Of a stretch of DNA of 64,000 bases, positions 37,685-46,692 are shown piece after piece. Both the position numbers and the translations under genes were made by a program. Each line of letters starts with the position of its first letter. The first letter of the stretch is position 1. The stretch covers positions 344,930 to 408,929 of the forward strand of contig NZ_FOJS01000001.1 in the NCBI RefSeq assembly GCF_900111865.1, given 5' to 3'. A model generated the notes under the pieces. The model was not told the origin of the DNA. It saw only the letters and a list, made by a program, of their open reading frames with translations, and made no database searches. The stretch comes from Parageobacillus thermantarcticus (lineage in GTDB: Bacteria; Bacillota; Bacilli; Bacillales; Anoxybacillaceae).

Positions 37685-38230
37685 TTATGTAACCAATATA
37701 AGCTGCAATGCATTGGGCGTTTCCACCATCCGTTTCCCCGTAAGAAGAGAGCAAAACTCGATCTTCTTTGGGTAAAAACCAAACTTTTGTTTGCAAGCAG
37801 CAGGGGCAATTTGCATATAATGGTGAACAAAACTTTGGTCATCTTCTAACAGCAGCTTTCGAATCGTATACGTTCCGTTATCTTCATAAACAAAGTCAAT
37901 GTCTACATGCGTTTTTCCTCGTCCCTTCCCATGCCGATAGGCCGCTTGCACAAACAAAAGAAATGGAGACTGCCGCGCTTCTGCGCAAGAGGTAAAAAAT
38001 TGAAGCAAATGGTCGGTGATTTTCGCTAAAACGGTATAATAATGAATTGGTGACTCAAACAAATGTGGATGAAGCAACTGTCGATATGTTTCAATCAGCT
38101 TTAACATGTAAAAAGGAGATCGCAATGACGGAACGGCACGGTAGTATTCGACCATCACGTTGCGTATCACTTTTCTCACAGCTTGTTGCCATGTCGTATC
38201 CCCTTCATGGCTAATCATCGCTTTCATCAT
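37685..38230 (-). CDS. Unknown 181-aa protein in the Fur cluster
   Basis: Soluble, mostly helical in the first 100 residues, rich in aromatic residues, His and Tyr (ETYRQLLHPHLFESPIHYYTVL). The second half is mixed alpha/beta (VDIDFVYEDNGTYTIRKLLLE). No signal peptide and no domain that I recognise. ATG at 38230 follows GGGGGT and lies 12 bp after the DUF2325 gene, so the two are cotranscribed. Its position before two surface lipoproteins suggests a cytoplasmic accessory role. Confidence 0.7.
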   Translation of the reverse strand: MMKAMISHEGDTTWQQAVRKVIRNVMVEYYRAVPSLRSPFYMLKLIETYRQLLHPHLFESPIHYYTVLAKITDHLLQFFTSCAEARQSPFLLFVQAAYRHGKGRGKTHVDIDFVYEDNGTYTIRKLLLEDDQSFVHHYMQIAPAACKQKFGFYPKKIEFCSLLTGKRMVETPNALQLILVT

Positions 38231-38242
38231 TATGTACCCCCG

Positions 38243-38533
38243 TCATTTTCTTTTTTCGATTTTTTCAATAACAGAATGAATAGAGCTCCAAGAACGTTTG
38301 ACAAAATAAATTGGCTTGTCTTTGCTTTTCGCTTTTTGTTTGATTGCTTTTGCTAAATTATGATTAACGTAATCCGTCATGACGAAAACAATATCGACAT
38401 GTTCTGGAATGCCGCGTTTCACCATATTGACTTTGCGGCCATCAAGATGGATGATTTCTTGAAAACCTGAATCGATTAGTTTATCCGTAATATTTCCTAA
38501 ATGATCTGCACCCACCACTAATAAAGATGTCAT
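38243..38533 (-). CDS. DUF2325 domain protein
   Basis: 96-aa protein made of one DUF2325 domain: a Rossmann-like alternation (SLLVVGADHLGNITDKL, EIIHLDGRKV, DIVFVMTDYVNHNLAKAI, IYFVKRSW). The family function is unknown. ATG at 38533 follows AAAGGAGGGGG. First gene of the cluster and directly controlled by a Fur-boxed promoter. Confidence 0.82.
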   Translation of the reverse strand: MTSLLVVGADHLGNITDKLIDSGFQEIIHLDGRKVNMVKRGIPEHVDIVFVMTDYVNHNLAKAIKQKAKSKDKPIYFVKRSWSSIHSVIEKIEKRK

Positions 38534-38567
38534 CGTTCCCCCTCCTTTACTGCCTTTTCTTATTTTT

Positions 38568-38597
38568 ATTCTAATTGAGAATGATTTTCTATGTCAA
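38568..38597 (-). promoter_or_regulatory. Fur-controlled promoter of the DUF2325 cluster
   Basis: TTGACA (38592-38597), 18-base spacer and TAGAAT (38568-38573). A Fur-like box, TGAGAATGATTTTCT at 38576-38590, fills the spacer and matches 11 of 14 informative consensus positions. Occupation would block RNA polymerase, so the cluster should be switched on by iron starvation. Confidence 0.75.
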
Positions 38598-38706
38598 TTG
38601 CAATGATAAATATTTTCAATAAAATTGCTTGTAGTTTCCTTCATAACTTTTTATCAAACAACCAAACTAAACGTGTAGGTTATTTTCATACGATGGGGGG
38701 ATTCAT

Positions 38707-38868
38707 ATGGCAAAAGATGTGCTTTGTGAAGTGAAAAACTGCCATTATTGGGCGGAAGGAAACCGCTGCAGCGCGGAATCGATTTATGTTGTAAGCCATA
38801 ACGGGAAAATGGCGTCGGATTCCACCGAAACAGATTGCAAAACGTTTATTCCTTCAAATGAAGCGTAA
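38707..38868 (+). CDS. DUF1540 domain protein
   Basis: 53-aa protein with the four-cysteine DUF1540 pattern: CEVKNCHYWAEGNRCSAESI and a later TDCKTFIPS. Such proteins probably bind a metal ion; some Bacillus members are spore proteins. ATG at 38707 follows GGGGGG. It is divergent from the Fur cluster and followed by a hairpin. Confidence 0.85.
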   Translation: MAKDVLCEVKNCHYWAEGNRCSAESIYVVSHNGKMASDSTETDCKTFIPSNEA

Positions 38869-38884
38869 TGCAAAAGAACACGAA

Positions 38885-38908
38885 GCCTTTGGCGGTTGCG
38901 CCAAAGGC
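38885..38908. terminator. Perfect hairpin after the DUF1540 gene
   Basis: GCCTTTGGCG/CGCCAAAGGC 10-bp stem with a 4-base loop and no T run; possibly an attenuator or mRNA end stabiliser. Confidence 0.5.
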
Positions 38909-38946
38909 GCGATGCCTACATAGTTTAACAAAGCGAGGCGATATTT

Positions 38947-39141
38947 ATGAGGAAAAAAGAAAGTTTAATTAAAGCGTTTAAAGAGGAAGTAAAACGGACG
39001 AATCCAATGACATTTCCGATCTGCGTCGACTCATTTACAAATTTATGGCAATATGAATTTGGCGCATTGGACGACTTGCCTCCAGAAGTCGAAAAACTCA
39101 TTGCTTATCGCGCCGTAGAATTAGGTTTAATGGATGATTAA
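38947..39141 (+). CDS. Small conserved-looking protein, unknown
   Basis: 64-aa acidic-aromatic protein (starts MRKKESLIKAFKEEVKRTNP, ends YRAVELGLMDD) with one Cys in FPICVDSFTN. Helical, no membrane segment. ATG at 38947 follows GCGAGG at reasonable spacing. It may be in one transcript with the DUF1540 gene. Family not recognised. Confidence 0.6.
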   Translation: MRKKESLIKAFKEEVKRTNPMTFPICVDSFTNLWQYEFGALDDLPPEVEKLIAYRAVELGLMDD

Positions 39142-39166
39142 AAACGGGGCTTACGTAAGAAGCCCC
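39141..39166 (-). terminator. Terminator of menE
   Basis: GGGGCTT/AAGCCCC 7-bp stem with a T run on the minus strand, 10 bp after the menE stop. It may also serve the convergent small gene. Confidence 0.78.
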
Positions 39167-39174
39167 TTCCTAAA

Positions 39175-40638
39175 TTAATTGTTTGGAATTAGCTGTTTTA
39201 ATTCACGGCGCAATAATTTTTGCGAAGCGTTGCGCGGCAATTGTTCGACAAAATAAATTTGTTTCGGGATTTTATATTTCGCTAAACGCTCTTGGCAAAA
39301 TTGTTTTAACTGTTCTGCCGTTACCGAATAACCGCTTTTTAATTTCACAAACGCACATGGCACTTGTCCCCACGTTTCATCATCGATCCCTGTAACTCCC
39401 GCTTCTTCTACTGCCTCATGGGAAAGAAGCACCGCTTCAATTTCAGCTGGATAAACGTTTTCTCCGCCAGAAATGATCAGATCGGAACGGCGGTCTAATA
39501 CATATAGAAATCCGTCTTCATCGATATACCCGATATCTCCCGTATAAAACCAGCCGTCGCGAATCGCTTCTTCCGTTGCATCCGGCCGATGCAAATATCC
39601 TTTTGTCACATTTGGTCCTTTTACGACAATTTCTCCATGTTCATACGGACGGGCCGCTTTTCCGTCCTTTTCGATGCGAAGCTGCGCTGGAAACAACGGC
39701 TTTCCTGCGGAACCGAGTTTTGTTAAACTATATTCCGGCGCAAGCGTGACAATTTGCGACGACGTTTCCGTCATGCCGTACGTCTGATAAACGGGAATTC
39801 CGTTTGCTTTACATGCTTCCAGCAACGGTTTCGGAGCAGGCCCGCCGCCAAGCAGCATGCAGCGAAACGTTTCCGGATACCGTCTTTCGCCAAGGTCGGC
39901 GAGCATTTTTTGCAACATCGCACTGACGACAGACATTATCGTAACTTTTCCAGCGATAATGAGATCATTGGCTTTTTTCGCATCGAAAGCGCGCATTACA
40001 TACATGCTCATTCCATATATGACGCTTTTCATCATAATCGATAAGCCGCTAATATGAAAAAACGGAACGGCCGCAAGCCAGCAGTCATTCTCATGCAATC
40101 CTAGATTTAAAGCCGAACCGATAGCGCTCCACCAATGATTTCCGTAAGTTTGCAATACCCCTTTTGGCTTTCCCGTCGTTCCTGACGTATACATGATGGT
40201 AGCGACATCGTCCAAATGATAATATTGCTGAAACTCGGCTTCCGCCTTAGGCAGCGCGGACAATTCACTTACGGTAATCACCCGAACGTTTTCTTCGATT
40301 CGGTCCGCCAACTCATCATCGGCAATAACGCACACCGCGCCACTATCTTTCAATTGCCAAGCAAGCTCATAGGAAGTCAACCGCGTGTTTTGCAGCAAAA
40401 CAACCGCGCCAAGATAATGAAGGGCGTGAATCAATTCGATCATCGCCACACTGTTTTTCATGAAAACAGCGACGATATCTCCTTTGCGCACTCCTGCGCT
40501 TGCGAGCTGACGCGCCTTTTTCGCGGCAGACTCATGAAGCTCCATAAACGTTTTTTGTGCTCGTTCATCATAAACAGCAACACGTTCCGGTGTCAAAAAC
40601 GCCCGCTGCATAAGCCAATTTGGAAGCGATGTTTGCAT
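39175..40638 (-). CDS. menE: o-Succinylbenzoate-CoA ligase
   Basis: 487-aa acyl-CoA synthetase (ANL family) of menaquinone biosynthesis. The P-loop is MYTSGTTGKPKG near residue 150, the A5 motif YGMTETSS near residue 289, and the A7/A8 region YTGDIGYIDEDGFLYVLDR with the hinge Asp. ATG at 40638 follows GGAAGGAG. Last gene of the men block, separated from menB by a hairpin, so partial uncoupling is possible. Confidence 0.95.
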   Translation of the reverse strand: MQTSLPNWLMQRAFLTPERVAVYDERAQKTFMELHESAAKKARQLASAGVRKGDIVAVFMKNSVAMIELIHALHYLGAVVLLQNTRLTSYELAWQLKDSGAVCVIADDELADRIEENVRVITVSELSALPKAEAEFQQYYHLDDVATIMYTSGTTGKPKGVLQTYGNHWWSAIGSALNLGLHENDCWLAAVPFFHISGLSIMMKSVIYGMSMYVMRAFDAKKANDLIIAGKVTIMSVVSAMLQKMLADLGERRYPETFRCMLLGGGPAPKPLLEACKANGIPVYQTYGMTETSSQIVTLAPEYSLTKLGSAGKPLFPAQLRIEKDGKAARPYEHGEIVVKGPNVTKGYLHRPDATEEAIRDGWFYTGDIGYIDEDGFLYVLDRRSDLIISGGENVYPAEIEAVLLSHEAVEEAGVTGIDDETWGQVPCAFVKLKSGYSVTAEQLKQFCQERLAKYKIPKQIYFVEQLPRNASQKLLRRELKQLIPNN

Positions 40639-40658
40639 GTTCCTTGCTCTCCTTCCTC

Positions 40659-40693
40659 AATAAAGAAACAGCTTGATGGGATTCATCAAGCTG
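40659..40693 (-). terminator. Hairpin between menB and menE
   Basis: CAGCTTGATG/CATCAAGCTG perfect 10-bp stem followed by TTTCTTTATT on the minus strand. A moderate terminator inside the men gene block. Confidence 0.7.
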
Positions 40694-40743
40694 CTTTCGC
40701 TTTACTTTTCTTATTATCTAGCCTCAAGCGCCTTTCGCTTTGC

Positions 40744-41562
40744 TTACGGAAAACGCGGGAATTGTTGGAAGTTTGGTTTGCGTTTTTCTTTAAATGCGTC
40801 TCTTCCTTCTTTTGCCTCATCGGTTGTATAGAATAGCAGCGTTGCGTCGCCGGCGAGCTGCTGAATGCCAGCCAAGCCGTCAGAATCGGCGTTAAACGCC
40901 GCTTTCAAGAAGCGAATCGCCGTTGGGCTTTTTTCTAAAATTTCTTGCGCCCATTTCACTGTTTCTTCTTCCAATTGCTCTAATGGCACCACTTTATTGA
41001 CAAGTCCCATTTCCAACGCTTCCTGCGCGGTATATTGGCGGCATAAATACCAAATTTCACGCGCTTTTTTATGTCCAACAATACGCGCTAAATAGCCCGC
41101 GCCATATCCGCCGTCAAAACTGCCTACTTTCGGACCAGTTTGTCCAAAAATCGCGTTGTCTGCCGCAATCGTCAAATCGCAAACAACATGCAACACATGA
41201 CCGCCGCCGATCGCATAGCCAGCGACCATGGCAATCACAGGTTTCGGAATAACGCGAATTAATCGCTGCAAATCTAATACATTTAGCCGCGGAATTTGAT
41301 CTTCACCGACATATCCTCCATGGCCGCGCACTTTTTGGTCTCCTCCGGAACAAAACGCTTTTCCGCCTGCTCCCGTTAAAATAATGACGCCGATTTTAGA
41401 GTCATCACGCGCATGTGAAAAGGCGTCGATCATTTCGGCGACGGTTTTTGGACGGAACGCGTTATGTACTTCCGGGCGATTAATCGTAATTTTCGCAATG
41501 CCGTTATACGTTTCGTATATAATATCTTCATACTCGCGTTCCTTTACCCACTCAATGGCCAT
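40744..41562 (-). CDS. menB: 1,4-Dihydroxy-2-naphthoyl-CoA synthase
   Basis: 272-aa crotonase-fold enzyme that closes the second ring of the naphthoquinone. Conserved elements are [15 protein letters not shown], the oxyanion segment [12 protein letters not shown] near residue 126, and [14 protein letters not shown]. The ATG shares one base with the menH stop (TAATG), so translation is coupled. Confidence 0.96.
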   Translation of the reverse strand: MAIEWVKEREYEDIIYETYNGIAKITINRPEVHNAFRPKTVAEMIDAFSHARDDSKIGVIILTGAGGKAFCSGGDQKVRGHGGYVGEDQIPRLNVLDLQRLIRVIPKPVIAMVAGYAIGGGHVLHVVCDLTIAADNAIFGQTGPKVGSFDGGYGAGYLARIVGHKKAREIWYLCRQYTAQEALEMGLVNKVVPLEQLEEETVKWAQEILEKSPTAIRFLKAAFNADSDGLAGIQQLAGDATLLFYTTDEAKEGRDAFKEKRKPNFQQFPRFP

Positions 41563-42374
41563 TATAACTCTCCTCCTTTAATAAACTCACTTACTATTTT
41601 AGCAAAAATCTCTCGTTGTTCCACATGAATTGCATGCCCCGCTTGGGCGACTTTTACCATTTCGCAATTTGGAAGGTATTTCTTCATTTCTTCGGCAATC
41701 CGACAAAACTTTTGATCCCATTCTCCGCATAAAAGCAATGTCGGCACGTTTACTTCCGATAAACGGTTCCACCATGAAGGCTGCTTTCCAGTCCCCATTC
41801 CCCGCAAACTGTTTGCCAATCCTTTTTCATTATTGTTTAACCGTTCATTGCGAATTTGCTGCTGTACGCTAACAGGCAAGCGCTTTTGTGATGCAAAAAG
41901 CGGCATGTTTTCCCATTTTTCGACAAACGCCTTCACACCATATCGCTCTATTTCTTCCGCTAACGCTTCATCCCTTTCAATTCGTTCGCGTCTTTCCTGC
42001 ATCGTTTTTAATCCCGGAGAACTGCTTTCTAATACTAACGTCCGGACGAGGTGAGGATAAAGAATCGCAAACGTTAGCGCAAGCCGCCCGCCCATTGAGT
42101 ATCCCAACACATGGGCGTCTTGCAAATGAAAATGCTGCAATATTTTTTCCAGATCAGCAGCAACTTTTTCTATTTCGTAGCGCGCTGGATCGTTTGGCGA
42201 ATCGGTCAGACCGTGCCCGATGATGTCTACAAGAATAAGTTGATAGTCACGCCAATATGGGAAAAAAGGTTTCCACGTTTCCACACTTCCAGTAAATCCG
42301 TGCAATAGCAAAAGCGGTTCCCCTTCGCCGAACCGTTCGACATGGTAAGAAACTCCGTTGGCGAAAATCTTCAT
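41562..42374 (-). CDS. menH: SHCHC synthase MenH (alpha/beta hydrolase)
   Basis: 270-aa alpha/beta hydrolase that eliminates pyruvate from SEPHCHC in menaquinone synthesis. [13 protein letters not shown] is the oxyanion loop, the nucleophile elbow is [10 protein letters not shown] near residue 98, the acid is in LCGEWDQKF and the His in [12 protein letters not shown] at 42374 follows AAAAGGGGAG and overlaps the menD stop by 4 bases; the longer frame is not needed. Confidence 0.93.
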   Translation of the reverse strand: MKIFANGVSYHVERFGEGEPLLLLHGFTGSVETWKPFFPYWRDYQLILVDIIGHGLTDSPNDPARYEIEKVAADLEKILQHFHLQDAHVLGYSMGGRLALTFAILYPHLVRTLVLESSSPGLKTMQERRERIERDEALAEEIERYGVKAFVEKWENMPLFASQKRLPVSVQQQIRNERLNNNEKGLANSLRGMGTGKQPSWWNRLSEVNVPTLLLCGEWDQKFCRIAEEMKKYLPNCEMVKVAQAGHAIHVEQREIFAKIVSEFIKGGEL

Positions 42375-44125
42375 ACTGCTCCCCTTTTTTCGAGAAATTC
42401 CGCTATTTCCTGGGAAACCTTTTCCCACAAAAGGCGATGCATTTTTACATTATTTTCCCTTGACGTGCATACTTCCACTACATGAAGACCATCGGTTGTT
42501 AACGATTGAGTTACACAATCGCGAAATTCATCCCATGTCGCGATTTTTGCGAAATTTCCTCCATACATGCGAACAACATGGGCAAATTGCAAATCCGTCG
42601 GCGTGCCAAACAGCATTTCAAAATGTTTTTTATGCTCCGCCTGCGGCAAAAACGAGAAAATTCCGCCGCCGTTATTATTAAGCACGATGATCGTCGCGTG
42701 CAGTCCGTGCATTTTTGCCGCCAACAGCCCGTTTAAATCATGGTAAAAAGAAAGATCGCCGATGACAAGCACAAGCGGCTCGGCAACCGCGCTCGCTCCT
42801 AATGCGCTTGACACAACACCGTCAATCCCGTTGGCGCCACGGTTCGCTAAAATGCGAATTTGTTTATCGTTTGCAAAGAAAAATGTATCCGTGTCGCGGA
42901 TTGGCATACTGTTGCCGACAAATAACGTTGCCCCGTCCGGAAGCAATCGCGAAAGTTCCGTAAACACTTTGCCTTCGAATAATTCTTCGCCTGCCGTTGC
43001 TTCAAGAAGCACCGATTTCGCGATATCGTTGATCGCTTTCCACGTCGTCGACCATTCGCTTTTGTTCCGCTTCGGTTCGCCAATACGAATAAGCTGGCGG
43101 CAAAATTCAATTTCATCGCAGTACACCATGTACGACGCAGTTAATGTCGGTTCCCGCCAACCGCCTTCCCCATCAACGACAATTTGTTTAATATTAACAT
43201 ATCGCTTCAGCAGAAGGAATAACGGTTTAGAGACAGGCATGGCGCCAAAACGGATCACGACATCCGGAACCAATGAAGCGGCGATCTTTTCATCTTTTAA
43301 GATCGCGTCATAACTGTCAATGATATACTCTTTCGCGTGCGTTCCGCTGCGCAGTTGGGAAAGCGGATCTGCTAAAATAGGATAATCGAGCATTTCCGCC
43401 AATTTCGTGACCGCCTCGGCAAATTCGGGCCGATCGATTGGCCCGCAAACAATCAGCCCTTTTTCAACAGAAGAAAATTCATCGTATAACTGCTGAATTT
43501 GCTCGATGCCGATCGTCATTTTTCCCGGGATGACCGTTGTATAAGACGGCTCTTTCGCTTCGATTTGCTTCCATGTTTCTTCGTGGACTACCGGCACAAG
43601 CGGCTCGCGCAACGGAAAGTTTAAATGAACGGGGCCTGACGGAGCGCTGATCGCCGTCCCTGCTGCTTTTGCCGCCATCGTCCGCGCATAGCGGAGCATA
43701 TCCGGCGTTTTTTCCGGCAGCGCCATCTCGACGAACCATTTCGTATATTTTCCATATATGTTCAGCTGGTCAATCGCTTGGGGCGCCCCGACATCACGCA
43801 ATTCATGCGGACGGTCTGCCGTGATGACAATAAGCGGTACACGCGAATAATGCGCTTCTACGACCGCTGGAAAATAGTTCGCAACCGCCGTTCCTGACGT
43901 ACAAAGAAGGGCGACAGGACGCCGCTTTGCTTTCGCCATGCCAAGTGCAAAAAACGCGGCGGAGCGCTCGTCAATGTTCATATGTACGCGCATCGCCGGA
44001 TGTTCTGCCATCACAATGGCAAGCGGGGTCGAGCGCGATCCCGGGCTTACGACAACATCTTTTACTCCATTTTTCGCTAATTCATCAATAAATGCAGCTA
44101 TATATAATGTTAATGCTTCATTCAT
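42371..44125 (-). CDS. menD: SEPHCHC synthase MenD
   Basis: 584-aa thiamine diphosphate enzyme joining isochorismate and 2-oxoglutarate. VVSPGSRSTPLAI is the N-terminal PYR domain entry and the cofactor Glu is in NIDERSAAFFALG near residue 55. The C-terminal TPP site GDLSFYHDLNGLL with downstream NNNGGGIF carries the metal ligands. It starts 8 bases inside menF and overlaps menH by 4. Confidence 0.96.
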   Translation of the reverse strand: MNEALTLYIAAFIDELAKNGVKDVVVSPGSRSTPLAIVMAEHPAMRVHMNIDERSAAFFALGMAKAKRRPVALLCTSGTAVANYFPAVVEAHYSRVPLIVITADRPHELRDVGAPQAIDQLNIYGKYTKWFVEMALPEKTPDMLRYARTMAAKAAGTAISAPSGPVHLNFPLREPLVPVVHEETWKQIEAKEPSYTTVIPGKMTIGIEQIQQLYDEFSSVEKGLIVCGPIDRPEFAEAVTKLAEMLDYPILADPLSQLRSGTHAKEYIIDSYDAILKDEKIAASLVPDVVIRFGAMPVSKPLFLLLKRYVNIKQIVVDGEGGWREPTLTASYMVYCDEIEFCRQLIRIGEPKRNKSEWSTTWKAINDIAKSVLLEATAGEELFEGKVFTELSRLLPDGATLFVGNSMPIRDTDTFFFANDKQIRILANRGANGIDGVVSSALGASAVAEPLVLVIGDLSFYHDLNGLLAAKMHGLHATIIVLNNNGGGIFSFLPQAEHKKHFEMLFGTPTDLQFAHVVRMYGGNFAKIATWDEFRDCVTQSLTTDGLHVVEVCTSRENNVKMHRLLWEKVSQEIAEFLEKRGAV

Positions 44126-45500
44126 TTCTCTCCACTCCTAGTGCCGATAACATCGGGGTAAATTTCACTTTCGTTTCTTCATACTCGCTTATCGGGTCAG
44201 AATCACCGACTACTCCGCAACCTGCGAAAATGAACGCTTCTTTTCCACTCAAAAGCCCTGAACGAATGGCGACGGCAAATTCCCCATTTCCTTCTGCATC
44301 CATCCAGCCGATTGGCGCCGCATACCATCCCCTGTCTAACGGTTCAATTTCGCGAATTTCCTTCATCGCCTTTTCTCGCGGTGTTCCGCCAAGCGCCGGC
44401 GTCGGATGCATTTGCTCTACAATCGATAAAACGGATGCAGCATGACACTTTTCTCCGATCACAGGAGTATATAAATGTTGAATATGCTGCAATTTTAACA
44501 ATTGCGGAGAAGCCGGCATATCCACATGCTCGCAAACCGCTTCGATCGCTTCTTTAATCATCTGAACAACAAATTGATGTTCACGAAGGTTTTTCTCATC
44601 ATGCATGAGCCATTGTCCTAGCTGTTCGTCTTCCTGAAATGTTTTGCCACGGCGTATCGATCCAGCCAAACAAACAGAATAACACGCATCCCCTTCCTTT
44701 TTCACAAGCTGTTCCGGAGAAGCGCCAATAAAACATTGCCCTTCTTGTTCAAACGCAAAAAGATAACTAAACGGCTGTTGTTCGCGTAATCGCCACAAAA
44801 CAGCACTCGGATCAATCGTATCTGCAAACGATAAACGCGCCTCTCTTGCCAGCACTACTTTATCCAACTTTCCTTTGCGAATATTTCCGATCGTTTTTTC
44901 GACCGCATGAATCCATTCTTCTTTTTGAATTTCTTCATATTTTACTAATTTCGGCAATGAAGATGTCGGCTGTCTCTGTTCTTGAGATAACAGCCGCATC
45001 AACATTCCTATTTTTTCTATCACTTCTTCATGACATTCGGAAGGCACCGTCACCGTTAATGTCGCCTTTTTGTTTTTAAGCGATAAAAGAACCGTCGGCA
45101 CCACCATTTTTGCGTGAGGGAAAGCGCGCCATTTGTCCGTTTTTGGTTTGTGCGGATCAAATGAAAAACCTCCAAACAAAATCGGCGTTGCATCGGTTCC
45201 ATTATGGTAGGAAGCTATCTCTTCCATCCACCGCTTCCACTGCGTTTCTACACTGTGAAAACGCTGCTCCTTTTCTTCTGTTTCGATGCTATACGTGCAG
45301 CCAAGCCCTACATAAACGGTTTCGTTCGCGCGATCCGACCAATAAAACCGCTCGCGAAAAGAACACGCTTGTCCTAACGCAAAAAAATAAACCGGATCTA
45401 CACGATCCATTTCCCCGCTCCAACTAATGAACGGGCGATTCGTTTTTTTCCCGATGAAACGCAATTGTTCTTCTATTTTATGCTGATATAAAATTGCCAC
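44118..45500 (-). CDS. menF: Isochorismate synthase MenF
   Basis: 460-aa chorismate-binding enzyme, first committed step of menaquinone synthesis. The C-terminal domain has KVVLAREARL near residue 217, FIGASPEQL, the HPTPALGGTPREKA loop near residue 362 and FAGCGVVGDSDP at the end. The start is GTG at 45500 after AAAGCGGGA. First gene of the menFDHBE run, divergent from menA. Confidence 0.95.
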   Translation of the reverse strand: MAILYQHKIEEQLRFIGKKTNRPFISWSGEMDRVDPVYFFALGQACSFRERFYWSDRANETVYVGLGCTYSIETEEKEQRFHSVETQWKRWMEEIASYHNGTDATPILFGGFSFDPHKPKTDKWRAFPHAKMVVPTVLLSLKNKKATLTVTVPSECHEEVIEKIGMLMRLLSQEQRQPTSSLPKLVKYEEIQKEEWIHAVEKTIGNIRKGKLDKVVLAREARLSFADTIDPSAVLWRLREQQPFSYLFAFEQEGQCFIGASPEQLVKKEGDACYSVCLAGSIRRGKTFQEDEQLGQWLMHDEKNLREHQFVVQMIKEAIEAVCEHVDMPASPQLLKLQHIQHLYTPVIGEKCHAASVLSIVEQMHPTPALGGTPREKAMKEIREIEPLDRGWYAAPIGWMDAEGNGEFAVAIRSGLLSGKEAFIFAGCGVVGDSDPISEYEETKVKFTPMLSALGVERNE

Positions 45501-45545
45501 TGTAATCCCGCTTTCTTCATCGTTATTGCTTATTTTCTATTTTTC

Positions 45546-45614
45546 ATTATATATAATAGGAAATGATTTATCTATTCTAAAAGGGTTGACACCTTATAGC
45601 CGTTTTCCTACACT
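45546..45614. promoter_or_regulatory. Divergent men promoters
   Basis: For menA (+): TTGACA (45586-45591), 17-base spacer, TACACT (45609-45614). For menF (-): TTTAGA (45576-45581), 17-base spacer, TATTAT (45553-45558). The two -35 elements are 4 bp apart, so one regulator could control both. Confidence 0.6.
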
Positions 45615-45671
45615 TATTGTGAACGTTTTTTGAACATTACTTTTATTTTATCTGATACGAGGGGTATGATT

Positions 45672-46607
45672 ATGCAATCATCATTGCAAACAGATCGTCG
45701 TTCACCCGTCAACCGCCACCGCGATTGGCGCGTTTGGTGGAGATTAATGCGTCCGCACACATTGACAGCCGCATTTGTTCCCGTTTGTATTGGTACAGCG
45801 TTAGCGTTCCATGAAACAAACATTCGTGTTTCGCTGTTTATCGCGATGCTTGTCGCTTCTTTGCTCATTCAAGCGGCAACGAACATGTTCAATGAGTATT
45901 ATGACTTTAAGCGCGGGCTGGACTCACCAGAATCCGTGGGGATTGGCGGAGCAATCGTTCGCGAAGGAATCCAGCCGAAAACGGTTTTGAATTTGGCGAT
46001 TTCCTTTTTTGCCATCGCAACGCTAATCGGCGTCTATATTTGCATGAATAGCAGCTGGTGGCTCGCGTTGATCGGTTCCATTTGTATGGCGGCTGGATAT
46101 TTCTATACGGGCGGACCTATACCAATCGCGTATACCCCGTTTGGTGAACTTGCTGCCGGATTTTTTATGGGATTGCTTATTATTTTAATTTCCTTTTTTA
46201 TCCAAACAGGAGAAATAACAAAAACGGCGATTTTGATTTCCGTGCCGATTGCCATTTTAGTCGGGGCGATTTTGCTGGCAAACAACATTCGCGACTTCGA
46301 TGGGGATAAAAAGAACGGGCGCAAAACGCTGGCGATTTTAGTCGGACGCGATAATGCGATCCGCATTCTTGCCGGCATGTTTGTCGTATCGTTTATTTGG
46401 ATGGTTGGACTAGCCCTTTTCCACCTCGTTTCCTTCTGGACATTGCTCGTCTTTTTCAGCGTGCCAAAAGCGATTGCAGCGGCAAAAGGATTTATCGGCA
46501 AAACGAAGCCGATCGAGATGATGCCGGCGATGAAAGCGACGGCACAAACGAATACGCAATTTGGTTTTCTATTGGCAATTGGTTTGCTTATTAGCCATTG
46601 GTTGTGA
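45672..46607 (+). CDS. menA: 1,4-Dihydroxy-2-naphthoate polyprenyltransferase
   Basis: 311-aa UbiA-family membrane enzyme attaching the prenyl tail to the naphthoate ring. Both Asp-rich motifs are present: NMFNEYYDFKRGLD near residue 74 and NNIRDFDGDKKNGRKT near residue 205. About nine membrane segments. ATG at 45672 is 7 bases after GAGGGG; the ATG two codons earlier is too close. The length equals that of B. subtilis MenA. Confidence 0.94.
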   Translation: MQSSLQTDRRSPVNRHRDWRVWWRLMRPHTLTAAFVPVCIGTALAFHETNIRVSLFIAMLVASLLIQAATNMFNEYYDFKRGLDSPESVGIGGAIVREGIQPKTVLNLAISFFAIATLIGVYICMNSSWWLALIGSICMAAGYFYTGGPIPIAYTPFGELAAGFFMGLLIILISFFIQTGEITKTAILISVPIAILVGAILLANNIRDFDGDKKNGRKTLAILVGRDNAIRILAGMFVVSFIWMVGLALFHLVSFWTLLVFFSVPKAIAAAKGFIGKTKPIEMMPAMKATAQTNTQFGFLLAIGLLISHWL

Positions 46608-46636
46608 CACGGTCGTCATAGACCGTGTTTTTTTTT
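46607..46636 (+). terminator. Terminator of menA
   Basis: ACACGGTC/GACCGTGT 8-bp stem, 6-base loop and long T run directly after the stop. Confidence 0.92.
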
Positions 46637-46692
46637 ATTTTTCGTTCATACTACAAAGTAAACGGTTGATTTTTAGGAAGGAATGATGAATC

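Noticed and set aside
42762..43313. 183-codon plus-strand frame
   Set aside because: Antisense to menD; Ser/Thr-rich low-complexity product typical of shadow frames in GC-moderate genes.
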